Positions 22,460 to 30,938 of a DNA stretch of 35,701 nt are shown piece after piece. How positions within the stretch are numbered: the stretch's first letter is position 1; every line of letters begins with the position of its first letter. The notes beneath the pieces are model-generated. The model was not told the DNA's origin. It was given only the letters and a program-made list of their open reading frames with translations, and searched no databases. The position numbers and the translations under genes are program-made. This stretch comes from Acidobacteriota bacterium (lineage in GTDB: Bacteria; Acidobacteriota; Terriglobia; Terriglobales; Acidobacteriaceae): NCBI GenBank assembly GCA_013290025.1, contig JABCYV010000020.1, positions 1 through 35,701 on the forward strand, in the 5' to 3' direction.

Positions 22460-23023
22460 ATGACGATACTTGACCTTTCCGCGGATGTCGGTCTGTTGGC
22501 TGTCGTCCTGGCCACAGCGAATATCTGTATCGGACTGTTGATCGCAGTCCGCTACAGTCCTTGGCGGCTGTGGCCGCATCGGCGAATCAATATTTTTGCA
22601 ATCCACAAGTTGACCGCGTGCTTACTGCTCTCGTCGATAGTAATTCACCCGATCATCCTGTTGTTCTCGGGGAGCACCCGTTGGCGTCTGATGGACATAG
22701 CGGTTCCCGTGCGGTCTCCGGTTCAGCCTCTCGAAAATACAATCGGCGCGGTGGGCCTGTACCTGATCGTGGTAGTGCTGCTCACATCATATTTTCGGCT
22801 TTGGCTCGGACGTCGCCGGTGGAAGTTGTTTCACTATCTGGTTTATGCGGCAGCCGTTTGCGTTTTTATTCACGGCATCCTGGCCGATCCCCAGTTAAAG
22901 GGGTCGGCGATCGATCCACTTGACGGGGAAAAAGTGTTGGTTGAATCGTGCTTGCTGATCGTCGCACTGGCGACGGCTTGGGCTTGGCGCTATCGGCTGA
23001 GCAAGGAACGCAACGAACTCTGA
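22460..23023 (+). CDS. Ferric-reductase-like transmembrane cytochrome b
   Basis: A 187-residue protein with about five or six transmembrane helices. Two helices carry paired histidines: 'FAIHKLTACLLLSSIVIHPIILL' and 'LFHYLVYAAAVCVFIHGIL', the spacing used to bind two b hemes in the ferric-reductase/YedZ (MsrQ) superfamily. No flavin or NAD domain is attached, so it would act as the membrane electron-transfer module for a partner. Its stop is one base from the convergent stop of the Met/His-rich protein. ATG 22460 is used; no strong ribosome site is seen. Confidence 0.75.
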   Translation: MTILDLSADVGLLAVVLATANICIGLLIAVRYSPWRLWPHRRINIFAIHKLTACLLLSSIVIHPIILLFSGSTRWRLMDIAVPVRSPVQPLENTIGAVGLYLIVVVLLTSYFRLWLGRRRWKLFHYLVYAAAVCVFIHGILADPQLKGSAIDPLDGEKVLVESCLLIVALATAWAWRYRLSKERNEL

Positions 23024-23024
23024 A

Positions 23025-23840
23025 TCAGTCCATGTGGTCGTGGCCGTGCCCTTGTCGCTCGACCGACCAAATGTCTTCCGGCTTCTGTTCGAAGGGATAA
23101 ACATGGACCATCCATCCGAAAATCTGCGGGACGAACTTTCGCCCCGCCGCATCGCAGTCTTCCTTGGTGGCGATGGAACCGCCTAGTCCGAATTTTGAAT
23201 TTGGCAGACCCGCCAGATTCCTTTGATCTTGCGGCGGCATACACAGGTTAACGTGAGCGTGCCATTGGGCAACGCTGAGGGGAATGCGCGAATCGAGTAA
23301 GTCCTCGCTGGAATTCTTGGGCGCGGTATACATCACGCCGATAAGCTTGTAGTCGTCCCCGTGCTTCTCGTAAAGCAACGACGTAGGGCGGTCAGGATTG
23401 AAATGCCGGCTGGCTTCAAATGCATACAAATAATTGGTGAAGTGATATTGCTTCTGCGGCCGATTGGGCATGAAAATCTTAAAGTCGTCAGCCAGGGCGG
23501 TTTTGTAGTCATCGTATTTCGCCGCGACTCTGCGGGCGGCGTCCACTACCTGGTCAGCTTTTTCCTGGTCCCCCGGCCTCAAGTCGCGAAGCGAGGTCAT
23601 CTTCATGTGCGGACCCATCTCCATGTGATGACCTTCCATGGAGTGAATGGCGTGAGCGCTGCCATCACCCATACCAGGCATATCGCGCATGTCGACCCCG
23701 TTCGCCTTCGTCGACATATCCGGACCGTACATGTTCATATTTGACATGTCATGCGCGTCGGCCTTTGGTTTCTGTTCTTGTGCCCACCCCAACGAAAGTG
23801 CGTATACGATTGAAGCAGCGGCCAGAATTCGTTTATACAT
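23025..23840 (-). CDS. Periplasmic Met/His-rich protein, possible metal-binding
   Basis: A 271-residue secreted protein. A signal peptide ('ILAAASIVYALSLGWAQ') is followed by about 60 residues rich in Met and His ('MSNMNMYGPDM', 'DMRDMPGMG', 'MEGHHMEMGPHMKM'), a composition typical of periplasmic copper-binding segments. The C-terminal part is a compact domain ('YHFTNYLYAFEASRHF', 'AQWHAHVNLCMPP') ending 'QGHGHDHMD'. I do not recognise the C-terminal domain as a named enzyme. ATG 23840 has a GGAGAAC ribosome site. The convergent ferric-reductase-like cytochrome lies one base away. Confidence 0.72.
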   Translation of the reverse strand: MYKRILAAASIVYALSLGWAQEQKPKADAHDMSNMNMYGPDMSTKANGVDMRDMPGMGDGSAHAIHSMEGHHMEMGPHMKMTSLRDLRPGDQEKADQVVDAARRVAAKYDDYKTALADDFKIFMPNRPQKQYHFTNYLYAFEASRHFNPDRPTSLLYEKHGDDYKLIGVMYTAPKNSSEDLLDSRIPLSVAQWHAHVNLCMPPQDQRNLAGLPNSKFGLGGSIATKEDCDAAGRKFVPQIFGWMVHVYPFEQKPEDIWSVERQGHGHDHMD

Positions 23841-23955
23841 AGCTGTTCTCCGGACAAATTCTTTGCATTGTACTAACCCTGAATCAGGCCGATTGTTTCC
23901 GCAATGGAAGAGTAATCGCGAAGGGTTACGGCGGTAACGGGGACACGAGACGTTC

Positions 23956-24450
23956 TCACCTCGATCGGTCAAGCGCTTTCGTCATTGCAAAAAGAGGCGT
24001 TCCAAACAAATCGTGTGGGCCGTCAGTGGTACGTTCGAAACCGAAGCCTTCATACAACCGTATCGCGGCAGTTAGGAATGGCGTGGTAGTGAGAAGTAAT
24101 CTCTTGTAGCCGCTCGCCAGAGCGAATTCTTCTATTGTCCGGAGTAGGAACTTACCGATGCCCGAACTCCGGACCGCAGGGTGGACCGCCATGCCGCGAA
24201 TGTACAACGATTCATCCTTCTGAATGGCCGAACCCGTGCCCACTATCGCGACAGCGTTCAAGGCAATCCAGACCGGCCCTTCTCTGATGCGATTCTCGAC
24301 TTGTTCACTGCTGATGGCGGTTGCTGTAAATCCTCCATCAGTGTAGAGCGGCCTGAATTCAAAGAACGCCTGGTGTAGAAGAGCAGAGATTGAGGCAGCA
24401 TCACTGCATTCGGCCCTGCGAATCTGGACCTCAGAGTGGGGCTTTTTCAT
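23956..24450 (-). CDS. GNAT family N-acetyltransferase
   Basis: A 164-residue single-domain acetyltransferase. 'IRRAECSDAASISALLHQAF' is the N-terminal strand and helix. Motif A, which binds acetyl-CoA, is 'IRGMAVHPAVRSSGIGKFLLRTIEEFA', and the C-terminal motif B is 'TAAIRLYEGFGFER'. The substrate is unknown. It starts 6 bp after hemG and is probably co-transcribed with the heme genes. Confidence 0.87.
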   Translation of the reverse strand: MKKPHSEVQIRRAECSDAASISALLHQAFFEFRPLYTDGGFTATAISSEQVENRIREGPVWIALNAVAIVGTGSAIQKDESLYIRGMAVHPAVRSSGIGKFLLRTIEEFALASGYKRLLLTTTPFLTAAIRLYEGFGFERTTDGPHDLFGTPLFAMTKALDRSR

Positions 24451-24456
24451 GCGAAC

Positions 24457-25872
24457 TCACAATAGCCTAGCGATTACCGCGGATAAGCCTACCTTCGCCA
24501 ACATTTGCTCGGCCGCTTCTTCCCCCGAGCGAATGCAGTCGGGTACGCCGATTCCACGATAACCGTTCCCAGTGAGAGCCAGGCCCGGGATCTGCTGGCG
24601 GAGGCGTTCGACTCGTTCCAGGCGTTCCAGGTGACCCACGTTGTACTGCGCCATTGCCCCCTTCCATCTAAATATGCGAGTGAAAAGCGGTTCAGCCACG
24701 AGGCCGAGAGTCTGGCGCAGTTCTTCGCGTACGATGCGCAGGATTTCATCGTCTGGCAATTGGAGAATCGACTCATCCCGCGACCCGCCCAGAAAACATC
24801 GTATGAGGGCGCGATCTTCGGGTGCGCGATGCCGAAACTTGTTGTGCACAAAGGTGGCGGCCAGCACACGTTTGCCTTCGCAGCGAGGTACCAGGAAACC
24901 GAAGCCTGGGGGCAATGACTGTCGCACCTTCCGCTCGTAACCTAGCGCCACCGTCACCGAGGAACTGTATGGGATCCCGCGAAGCTCGGAGGCGAGTTCT
25001 GAATGGCTCGTGCGGAGCAGTTTCGCAGCCGCTCCCGCGGGCAGAGCCAGAATGACAGCATCGTAGAACGCAGATTGCCCACCTGCAGAGACATTCCAAC
25101 CATCGGCTTCAGACTGGATGTCTTGCACAGCCGTATTGAGACATAACGCAGAAGGATCTAAACGAGCCACAATGGCGTCTACCATCTCCTGCATTCCATT
25201 TTTTAGCGAAGTGAAGAGAGGTGGCGCAGGGGATGATTGGCGAATCTTCTCGCACCCCGCCACCATCGCGCGGCGAAGACTTCCATGCGTGCGCTCCATC
25301 TCTACGAAGCGAGGGAGGACAGCCCGAACACTGAGAGATGACGCATCACCACCGTAGATGCCGGCGAGCAACGGGTCGGCGAGACGATCCACCATCTCCG
25401 CACCGTAGTGGCGCTCGACAAACGAGGCTACGCTCTCGTCAGCGGGAGAGTTTCGCGGCTGGAACCACTCGCGCGCAATGCGCAGCTTGGTGCTGAATGA
25501 GAACAGCGGCGAGAATAGAATATGCAGACTTCTCGTGGGCACCATGAACATCAAACCATCAGGAATGGCGACCAGCTTGCCTTTCAGGAGGATGTAAGTC
25601 TTGCGAGCGGCGTCATTAGATCCGATCAGTTGATCGCCTAATCCGATCTGGCGGCAGAGATCGGCTGCCCAGGGCTTTTCTGTAAGGAACGAGTCAGCGC
25701 CACCTTCGACGAGACAGCCATCTACCCGATCAGTGACTAGAACGCCGCCCAAACGGGGAGCAGACTCGAAAAGCACATATTGCAACGGAACCCCGGCGCG
25801 ACGTTGTTCCTCGAGAGCGAAGGCAGCAGAGAGCCCGGAGATGCCGCCACCGACGATGGCGATGCCTTTCAT
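24457..25872 (-). CDS. hemG: Protoporphyrinogen/coproporphyrinogen oxidase (HemY/CgoX type)
   Basis: A 471-residue FAD-dependent oxidase that takes six electrons from the porphyrinogen. The FAD motif is 'IAIVGGGISGLSAAFALEEQ'. 'PRLGGVLVTDRVDGCLVEGGADSFLTEKPWA', 'DPLLAGIYGGDASSLSVRAVLPRFVEME' and 'LALTGNGYRGIGVPDCIRSGEEAAEQML' are family blocks. It is the oxygen-dependent type, not the short flavodoxin HemG. Oxidation of protoporphyrinogen or coproporphyrinogen cannot be told apart by eye. It follows hemH by 58 bp. Confidence 0.92.
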   Translation of the reverse strand: MKGIAIVGGGISGLSAAFALEEQRRAGVPLQYVLFESAPRLGGVLVTDRVDGCLVEGGADSFLTEKPWAADLCRQIGLGDQLIGSNDAARKTYILLKGKLVAIPDGLMFMVPTRSLHILFSPLFSFSTKLRIAREWFQPRNSPADESVASFVERHYGAEMVDRLADPLLAGIYGGDASSLSVRAVLPRFVEMERTHGSLRRAMVAGCEKIRQSSPAPPLFTSLKNGMQEMVDAIVARLDPSALCLNTAVQDIQSEADGWNVSAGGQSAFYDAVILALPAGAAAKLLRTSHSELASELRGIPYSSSVTVALGYERKVRQSLPPGFGFLVPRCEGKRVLAATFVHNKFRHRAPEDRALIRCFLGGSRDESILQLPDDEILRIVREELRQTLGLVAEPLFTRIFRWKGAMAQYNVGHLERLERVERLRQQIPGLALTGNGYRGIGVPDCIRSGEEAAEQMLAKVGLSAVIARLL

Positions 25873-25930
25873 AATTTGAGAGTAACGCCGCCGTCTTCTG
25901 GCAAACCTATCTCTCCGTGGTTACAAGACT

Positions 25931-26863
25931 TTAAGGCTTGGCGGCGAATGCCGGAATCCGTTGCCGAGCTAAATCAGCCAGCGCCGCGGTCAACACAGGT
26001 GAGTCGTTCAGCGACTCAGCCCGCCACAGCCGCATGCCTATGTTCTCAGCAAACTGTTTGAAGCCAACATCAATGTCATATAGAACTTCGACATGGTCGC
26101 AGAGAAATCCGATGGGCTGAATGAAAACGCCACGGTGCCCTTTCCTTTTCAGCTCGAGAATGGTGTCTTCGACCGTGGGTCCAAGCCAGGCTCCGCCCGA
26201 CATGCCCTGGCTTTGAAATGCAAATGTCCAGTCTTCGGGTTCGAGCGCCGCTTCCGGCGCCACCAGCGCCGCGGTTTCCTTGCTTTGGCGCTCGTAAGGA
26301 TCGCCTTCAGTGATCGTGCTCTGCGGAACACTGTGTGCGGTGAAGACGATCGGAACTTTGGTCTTCATCTCTTGACAGGCGTTCTCCCATCCCGAGCGCA
26401 ATTTCTCCGAGAAGGCTTGGATCAACAGCGGGTGGTCGTGCCAGGATTGAACGAAGTCGATGGCTAAAGCAGTGCCGTCCGCCGGACTCAACGCAGCACG
26501 GTACAGGCCCACACTGGTGCGCGAATTCTGGGGCGCGAGACAAATCGCGACGACGCGTTGAACGGCGTCCGCTTGCATCGCAGCCAGCGTGTCTGCGATG
26601 AAGGGCTTCCAATTCCGCATGCCGACATAGACCGGCAATCGCAGTTCTTGCGCCAGGAGCTCTGCTTGCCTCATGGTCATCGTGGTCAGTGGAGAGCGGC
26701 CGATCAGGCTATAACGGTGCTTCACTTCGGCAACAATTTCGGCAGGAAGCGCTCGGCCGCCGGTTACACGAAGCAAGAACTCCGGGACATCATCTGGCGA
26801 GTCAGGGCTGCCATGAGCCAGGAGTAGGACTCCCGTCTTCCCCGGGTTAGATTGCAAATTCAC
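25931..26863 (-). CDS. hemH: Ferrochelatase
   Basis: A 310-residue enzyme inserting Fe2+ into the porphyrin. The metal/base His is in 'IVFTAHSVP' and the acidic partner in 'PIGFLCDHVEVLYDID'. 'GVLLLAHGSPDSPDDVPEFL' opens the first lobe and 'YVGMRNWKPFIADTLAAM' is typical. GTG 26863 is the likely start. The second lobe is intact. No hemQ or hemN-like gene is visible in the window. Confidence 0.9.
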   Translation of the reverse strand: MNLQSNPGKTGVLLLAHGSPDSPDDVPEFLLRVTGGRALPAEIVAEVKHRYSLIGRSPLTTMTMRQAELLAQELRLPVYVGMRNWKPFIADTLAAMQADAVQRVVAICLAPQNSRTSVGLYRAALSPADGTALAIDFVQSWHDHPLLIQAFSEKLRSGWENACQEMKTKVPIVFTAHSVPQSTITEGDPYERQSKETAALVAPEAALEPEDWTFAFQSQGMSGGAWLGPTVEDTILELKRKGHRGVFIQPIGFLCDHVEVLYDIDVGFKQFAENIGMRLWRAESLNDSPVLTAALADLARQRIPAFAAKP

Positions 26864-26996
26864 GCAGATGGTCCCTATCTAAGATAGGCGGCGCCAAACG
26901 ACTGGTTTGCCCAGAGCATCCGGAAGTAGGAATTCCAACCAACATTGACGAAGTTATTTCCAGGAAAAACCAGTTGTCAGTTCTCGGTTCTCAGGC

Positions 26997-28031
26997 TCAG
27001 CTTCGTGTTGAGTGCTCCTGCACAAACCTGACCAGGGCCTTTACATTTTCTACCGGGGTTTCCGGCAAAATGCCATGTCCCAGATTGAAGATGTGTCCGG
27101 GACATCCGGCCGCGCGTCGCAGGATATCTTCCGCTCGCGACTTCAACTCTTTCCAGTCCGCAAACAGCGCCACGGGATCGAGGTTGCCCTGCACTGCCCC
27201 GGAGCCAACCGAACTCCAGCCTTCATCCAGCGGAATCCGCCAATCGAGGCCGATCACTTCCGCACCAGTTTGCTTCATCAACGGCAGCAGCGTAGCAGTG
27301 TCCGTGCCAAAGTAAATAACCGGTGAGCCGGTTTTGCAGAGCGCCTGCACCATCTTGCGAGTCGCTGGCAGCACGTAACGACGATAGTCTTCCACGCCGA
27401 GGCAGCCGACCCAACTGTCGAAAATCTGGATAACGTCTGCGCCGGCACGCACCTGGTCAGCCGCATATTCAGAAACGACCTCGACTAGCTTACACATCAG
27501 GTCCGACCACACAGCCGGCGACCGATACATCAGCTTCTTCGTCTGAAGATAGTTTCGTGAGCCGCCGCCTTCGATCATGTAGCTCGCCAAAGTAAAGGGC
27601 GCGCCGCAGAAGCCAATCACCGGTAGGCCGCTTCCAAAATGCTTGCAGACCAGACGCACGGCATCAGAGACGTATCCCAGATCGGCGGCGCGATCGGTAC
27701 GCAGCCGGGCAACATCGTCCGCTTCACGCAAAGGGCGCTCGATCACCGGACCCTCTCCGGCCGAGAAGTGAAAGGGCAAACCCATCACCTCAAGAGGCAG
27801 CAAAAGATCTGCGAAGATGATGGCCGCATCCACCCCTAGCACTTCCGCCGCAGTGACAGTCACCTCGGCGGCGACTTCCGGCCTCTTGCAAATCTCGATT
27901 AGCGAATATTGCCTACGGACCGCACGATACTCGGGCAGATACCGCCCGGCCTGGCGCATGAACCAAACCGGAGTCCGGTCAACCGGCTGTGCCTTGCAGG
28001 CCTTCACGAAACGGGATTGGGGGGCGGACAT
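26997..28031 (-). CDS. hemE: Uroporphyrinogen decarboxylase
   Basis: A 344-residue TIM-barrel enzyme removing four acetate carboxyls from uroporphyrinogen III. The N-terminal signature 'RTPVWFMRQAGRYLPEYR' is intact. The catalytic Asp is in 'IFADLLLPLEVMG', and 'GFCGAPFTLASYMIEGGGSRNY' is the second signature. The C-terminal 'FNLGHGILPETPVENVKALVRFV' also fits. It is first in the operon hemE-hemH-hemG-GNAT. There is a 133-bp gap to hemH in which I see no gene. Confidence 0.95.
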   Translation of the reverse strand: MSAPQSRFVKACKAQPVDRTPVWFMRQAGRYLPEYRAVRRQYSLIEICKRPEVAAEVTVTAAEVLGVDAAIIFADLLLPLEVMGLPFHFSAGEGPVIERPLREADDVARLRTDRAADLGYVSDAVRLVCKHFGSGLPVIGFCGAPFTLASYMIEGGGSRNYLQTKKLMYRSPAVWSDLMCKLVEVVSEYAADQVRAGADVIQIFDSWVGCLGVEDYRRYVLPATRKMVQALCKTGSPVIYFGTDTATLLPLMKQTGAEVIGLDWRIPLDEGWSSVGSGAVQGNLDPVALFADWKELKSRAEDILRRAAGCPGHIFNLGHGILPETPVENVKALVRFVQEHSTRS

Positions 28032-28179
28032 GAACTTCTAATCTAGCATTTTCACGGCTGGCCTAGGGCTACGTGGCCGGTCAGCACTGTCGTGTGGAGA
28101 GGCATCAAGAGAGTACCCTCAGAGGTCGCCAAAATCGTCCTATCATTCTCTGGTACATCGAAATTCGGGGAGGCGTCAC

Positions 28180-28413
28180 ATGGCGGCGAGTCAGGTGGTT
28201 CTTTACTTTGACAAGCAGGAGGATGCCCTGCTTTTCACCTTGGCTGCCAGTTCGGTGATCTCGCCGGATGGGCCCGGTCGCAAGGATGAGGCTCTAGTAA
28301 AGATTGCGACCGAGATCTGCAAAGCCAGCCGGATTACCACCGAGGGCGTTCTAAATCCGACGAATCCGCCCCGAAAAGTTAGCGTTGGTCAGGCTACGGA
28401 GAAACCTGTCTAG
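28180..28413 (+). CDS. Small conserved-looking protein, unknown function
   Basis: A 77-residue protein read from ATG 28180 with a strong GGGGAGG ribosome site, which supports it being real. It opens 'MAASQVVLYFDKQEDALLFTLAASSVIS', a beta-helix pattern, and continues 'EALVKIATEICKASRITTEG'. No cysteine-rich or membrane segment is present except the short hydrophobic strand. I do not recognise a family. It is alone between hemE and the histidine kinase; no operon partner. Confidence 0.55.
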   Translation: MAASQVVLYFDKQEDALLFTLAASSVISPDGPGRKDEALVKIATEICKASRITTEGVLNPTNPPRKVSVGQATEKPV

Positions 28414-28682
28414 ATCGTTAAGCGCATTGAATTCGTCGAGCGTCCATCCTGCTGAGATTTTTGTAATTCCTCCTGTCAGCCCAGATCCCTTTTGATCATT
28501 GGCTGATCTCTTTCTGAGCCTGGGGCGCCAGACACGGGACGAATCACGCTCCTCGGGGTATTAATTCACATAAAATGACGACTATCCGGTTCCGTCAGCG
28601 CCCCCGACGTGATTGAATACTCTTCCAGTGTTCCGGTAAGTGGCGCGAGCGCTGAAGAAGTGCTTCCAGGCAGTTTTTATCC
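28414..28682. other. Intergenic region before the sensor kinase
   Basis: A 269-bp stretch in which I see no convincing gene, promoter or terminator. The 'TGATCATTGGCTGATC' region at 28491-28506 is a small imperfect inverted repeat. Confidence 0.3.
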
Positions 28683-30074
28683 ATGCATCTTGAAATGAAA
28701 ACGCAGTGTGAGAAGTGCGGGAGCGCACTGCCGCCAGATGGAGAAGCTTATATCTGTTCGTACGAATGCACTTTGTGTCCAGCGTGCACCTTGAACGTGC
28801 AGGGCATTTGTCCCAAGTGCGGTGGCGAACTCATTCACCGACCACGGCGGAAAGTGTCGCTCGAGCGAAGCCCGGGCAGAAGCGAGCTGAGCCCCCAAAC
28901 CACGGAGCGTCCGTGGCTGATATGGGTCGTGAGTTTTGGGGTATGGACTTTCATCGCCCTAGCCGCCAGTGTGGCCATTTACCGATATGACCTTGCAGCG
29001 GGGACCCCCATGAGCTTTCTCAGCGAGATTCCCTTGGAGCTCAGCCGACTATTCACCTACGCCCCTCTGACCCCATTTGCTTTCGGGCTGGCACTCCGTT
29101 ATCCGCTTCAGCGTGAGAATTGGTTGCGTCGGTCATTGGTACTTCTTGCGGGTGGTATCGCTTTCATGGTGGCTCATGTAATTCTGCGAGGATTAACCTA
29201 TCCCGTCTGGGACTGGGGGACTCGTGGCTTTGTATCGGCTGTTTGGGATTCGCAGACTCACGGCATACGTATCCGGCCGGAACTGTTCCTGAGGGTGTTC
29301 TATGCCAATTCGATTGAGGACATTACCGGCGCTTATTTGCCTATTGTAGTAGTTGCACACGCCGTGTCTTACTACCGGAGATTCGCAGACCGCGAACTAC
29401 GTGCTTCTCAACTGGAGGGCCAACTGGCCAAGGCGCACTTGCAGGCCTTGAAGAACCAACTACAACCCCATTTTCTCTTCAATACGCTGCATTCGATCTC
29501 AGCCCTGATGCTTACTGATGTCCGCGCCGCTGACCGCATGATGAGCCGCCTCAGTGATCTCTTACGCATTAGCCTGGAGAGTGACGGAATCCAGATCATT
29601 CCCCTGAGTCAGGAACTTGAATTCGTCAACGGCTACCTTGAAATCGAGAAGGTCAGGTTTGAGGACAGGCTAAACGTGGTTTTCGATGTCGCGCCCGACA
29701 CCTTGGACGCCTTAGTGCCTCACTTGTTGTTGCAGCCGCTGGTAGAGAATGCGGTCCGGCATGGCATTTCCCGACGGTCGAGCAATGGCGAGATTCGAAT
29801 TGCAGCTAGCCACCAGAACGGCAGTCTTTGCCTGAAGGTGGGGGACAACGGTCCGGGCATAGAGAAGTCTATTAGTAGCCAAACTCAGACCAAGACCGGC
29901 CTGGGTCTGAGGGCGACGAAGGAGCGGCTCCAGACTTTGTACGCTAACGAACAGAGTATGGAAATCCGTAGCGCTCCGGAAAGTGGCGTGGAAGTCGAGG
30001 TGCGGATACCGTTTCGAACCGAGCCACGTCAATTAGTGTATGAAGTCGCCCAGGCAGATTTTGGGGCTGCGTGA
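28683..30074 (+). CDS. DUF1272-LytS-type sensor histidine kinase
   Basis: A 463-residue kinase. Residues 1-50 contain eight cysteines (9, 12, 25, 29, 32, 35, 43, 46) in the order of DUF1272 ('CSYECTLCPACTLNVQGICPKCGGEL'), a likely two-zinc module. About four membrane helices follow (residues 78-225), a short linker, then a LytS-like kinase. The phospho-acceptor is the His of 'LQPHFLFNTL' (about H263). The N box is 'LLLQPLVENAVRHGI', the G box 'GDNGPGI' and the final 'GLGLRATKERLQTLY' the ATP lid. The LytTR regulator gene begins about 8 bp after its stop, or overlaps it. The zinc module fused to a kinase is unusual and could be a sensor domain. Confidence 0.88.
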   Translation: MHLEMKTQCEKCGSALPPDGEAYICSYECTLCPACTLNVQGICPKCGGELIHRPRRKVSLERSPGRSELSPQTTERPWLIWVVSFGVWTFIALAASVAIYRYDLAAGTPMSFLSEIPLELSRLFTYAPLTPFAFGLALRYPLQRENWLRRSLVLLAGGIAFMVAHVILRGLTYPVWDWGTRGFVSAVWDSQTHGIRIRPELFLRVFYANSIEDITGAYLPIVVVAHAVSYYRRFADRELRASQLEGQLAKAHLQALKNQLQPHFLFNTLHSISALMLTDVRAADRMMSRLSDLLRISLESDGIQIIPLSQELEFVNGYLEIEKVRFEDRLNVVFDVAPDTLDALVPHLLLQPLVENAVRHGISRRSSNGEIRIAASHQNGSLCLKVGDNGPGIEKSISSQTQTKTGLGLRATKERLQTLYANEQSMEIRSAPESGVEVEVRIPFRTEPRQLVYEVAQADFGAA

Positions 30075-30081
30075 CCATCCT

Positions 30082-30858
30082 GTGACCACGACTGGCATAC
30101 GCACCATCATCGCCGATGATGAACCCCTGGCGCGCGAGAAATTGCGGATTCTGCTGGCTTCGGAGCCTGGGATCCAGATCGTTGCGGAATGTCGGGACGG
30201 ACTGCAGACCATTGACGCGCTGGAAAGCTACAAACCTGACCTGCTGTTGCTGGACATCCAAATGCCGGAGATGGATGGCTTCGAGGTGTTGAGTGCTATT
30301 CCCGCCGACGAATTGCCGATTGTTATTTTCACCACCGCTTACGATCAATACGCTGTCCGGGCCTTTGAAACGCATGCTCTCGACTACCTCCTGAAGCCGT
30401 TTGATCAAGACCGGCTTCACAGCGCCATCGAAAGGACGCGTGCCGAACTGCTCAAAACCACAGACCGGAACCTGACAAATCGTCTACTCGACTTGCTGGC
30501 GCAAGCTCGAACGGAATCAAAAGGCGACCGGCGCCTGATAATCAAAGCTGGGGGGCGGGTGGTCTTTCTGGACACGGATGACATCGACTGGGTCGAGGCG
30601 GCGGCCAACTACGTCAAGTTGCACGTTGGAAAAGATTCCTACGTGCTCCGCGAGGGCATCGGACGCATTTCCGATCGACTCGATCCCAGCCAGTTCGTCC
30701 GTATCCATCGCTCTGCCATCGCCAATGTTCGCAAGATCAAGGAACTACAACCCTGCAACAGCGGTGAATACATCGTGGTTTTGAAGGATGGGAAAGAACT
30801 CTCCTGCAGCCGCGGTTATCGCTCCGGCCTGCAACAACTCATCGACAAGAACAGCTAA
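30082..30858 (+). CDS. LytTR-family response regulator
   Basis: A 258-residue regulator partnered with the preceding kinase. The receiver domain has 'IIADDEPLAREKL', the phospho-acceptor D58 in 'LLLLDIQMPEMDG', and the conserved Thr/Lys of 'IFTTAYDQYAVRAF' and 'DYLLKPFD'. A LytTR DNA-binding domain (about 160-255) has 'FLDTDDIDWVEAAANYVKLHV' and 'FVRIHRSAIANVRKI'. I prefer the GTG at 30082, just after the kinase stop; a frame opening at 30040 would overlap the kinase. Its targets cannot be identified here. Confidence 0.9.
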   Translation: MTTTGIRTIIADDEPLAREKLRILLASEPGIQIVAECRDGLQTIDALESYKPDLLLLDIQMPEMDGFEVLSAIPADELPIVIFTTAYDQYAVRAFETHALDYLLKPFDQDRLHSAIERTRAELLKTTDRNLTNRLLDLLAQARTESKGDRRLIIKAGGRVVFLDTDDIDWVEAAANYVKLHVGKDSYVLREGIGRISDRLDPSQFVRIHRSAIANVRKIKELQPCNSGEYIVVLKDGKELSCSRGYRSGLQQLIDKNS

Positions 30859-30889
30859 GCAACCTGCAGCCGTCCGAGAGGCAAAAATC

Positions 30890-30913
30890 AAGGAGGCTCT
30901 TGCGAGCCTCCTT
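30890..30913. terminator. Bidirectional rho-independent terminator
   Basis: AAGGAGGCTC-TTGC-GAGCCTCCTT makes a 10-bp stem with a 4-nt loop. A T-rich run follows on each strand (TTTGTATTTT on plus; TTGATTTTTG on minus). It separates the convergent response-regulator and TonB-receptor genes. Confidence 0.85.
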
Positions 30914-30938
30914 TGTATTTTCCTTACTCCCAGCGTTC

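Noticed and set aside
23841-23972. 44-codon N-terminal extension of the Met/His-rich protein
   Set aside because: The signal peptide and ribosome site place the start at 23840, and the extension overlaps the 3' end of the GNAT gene.
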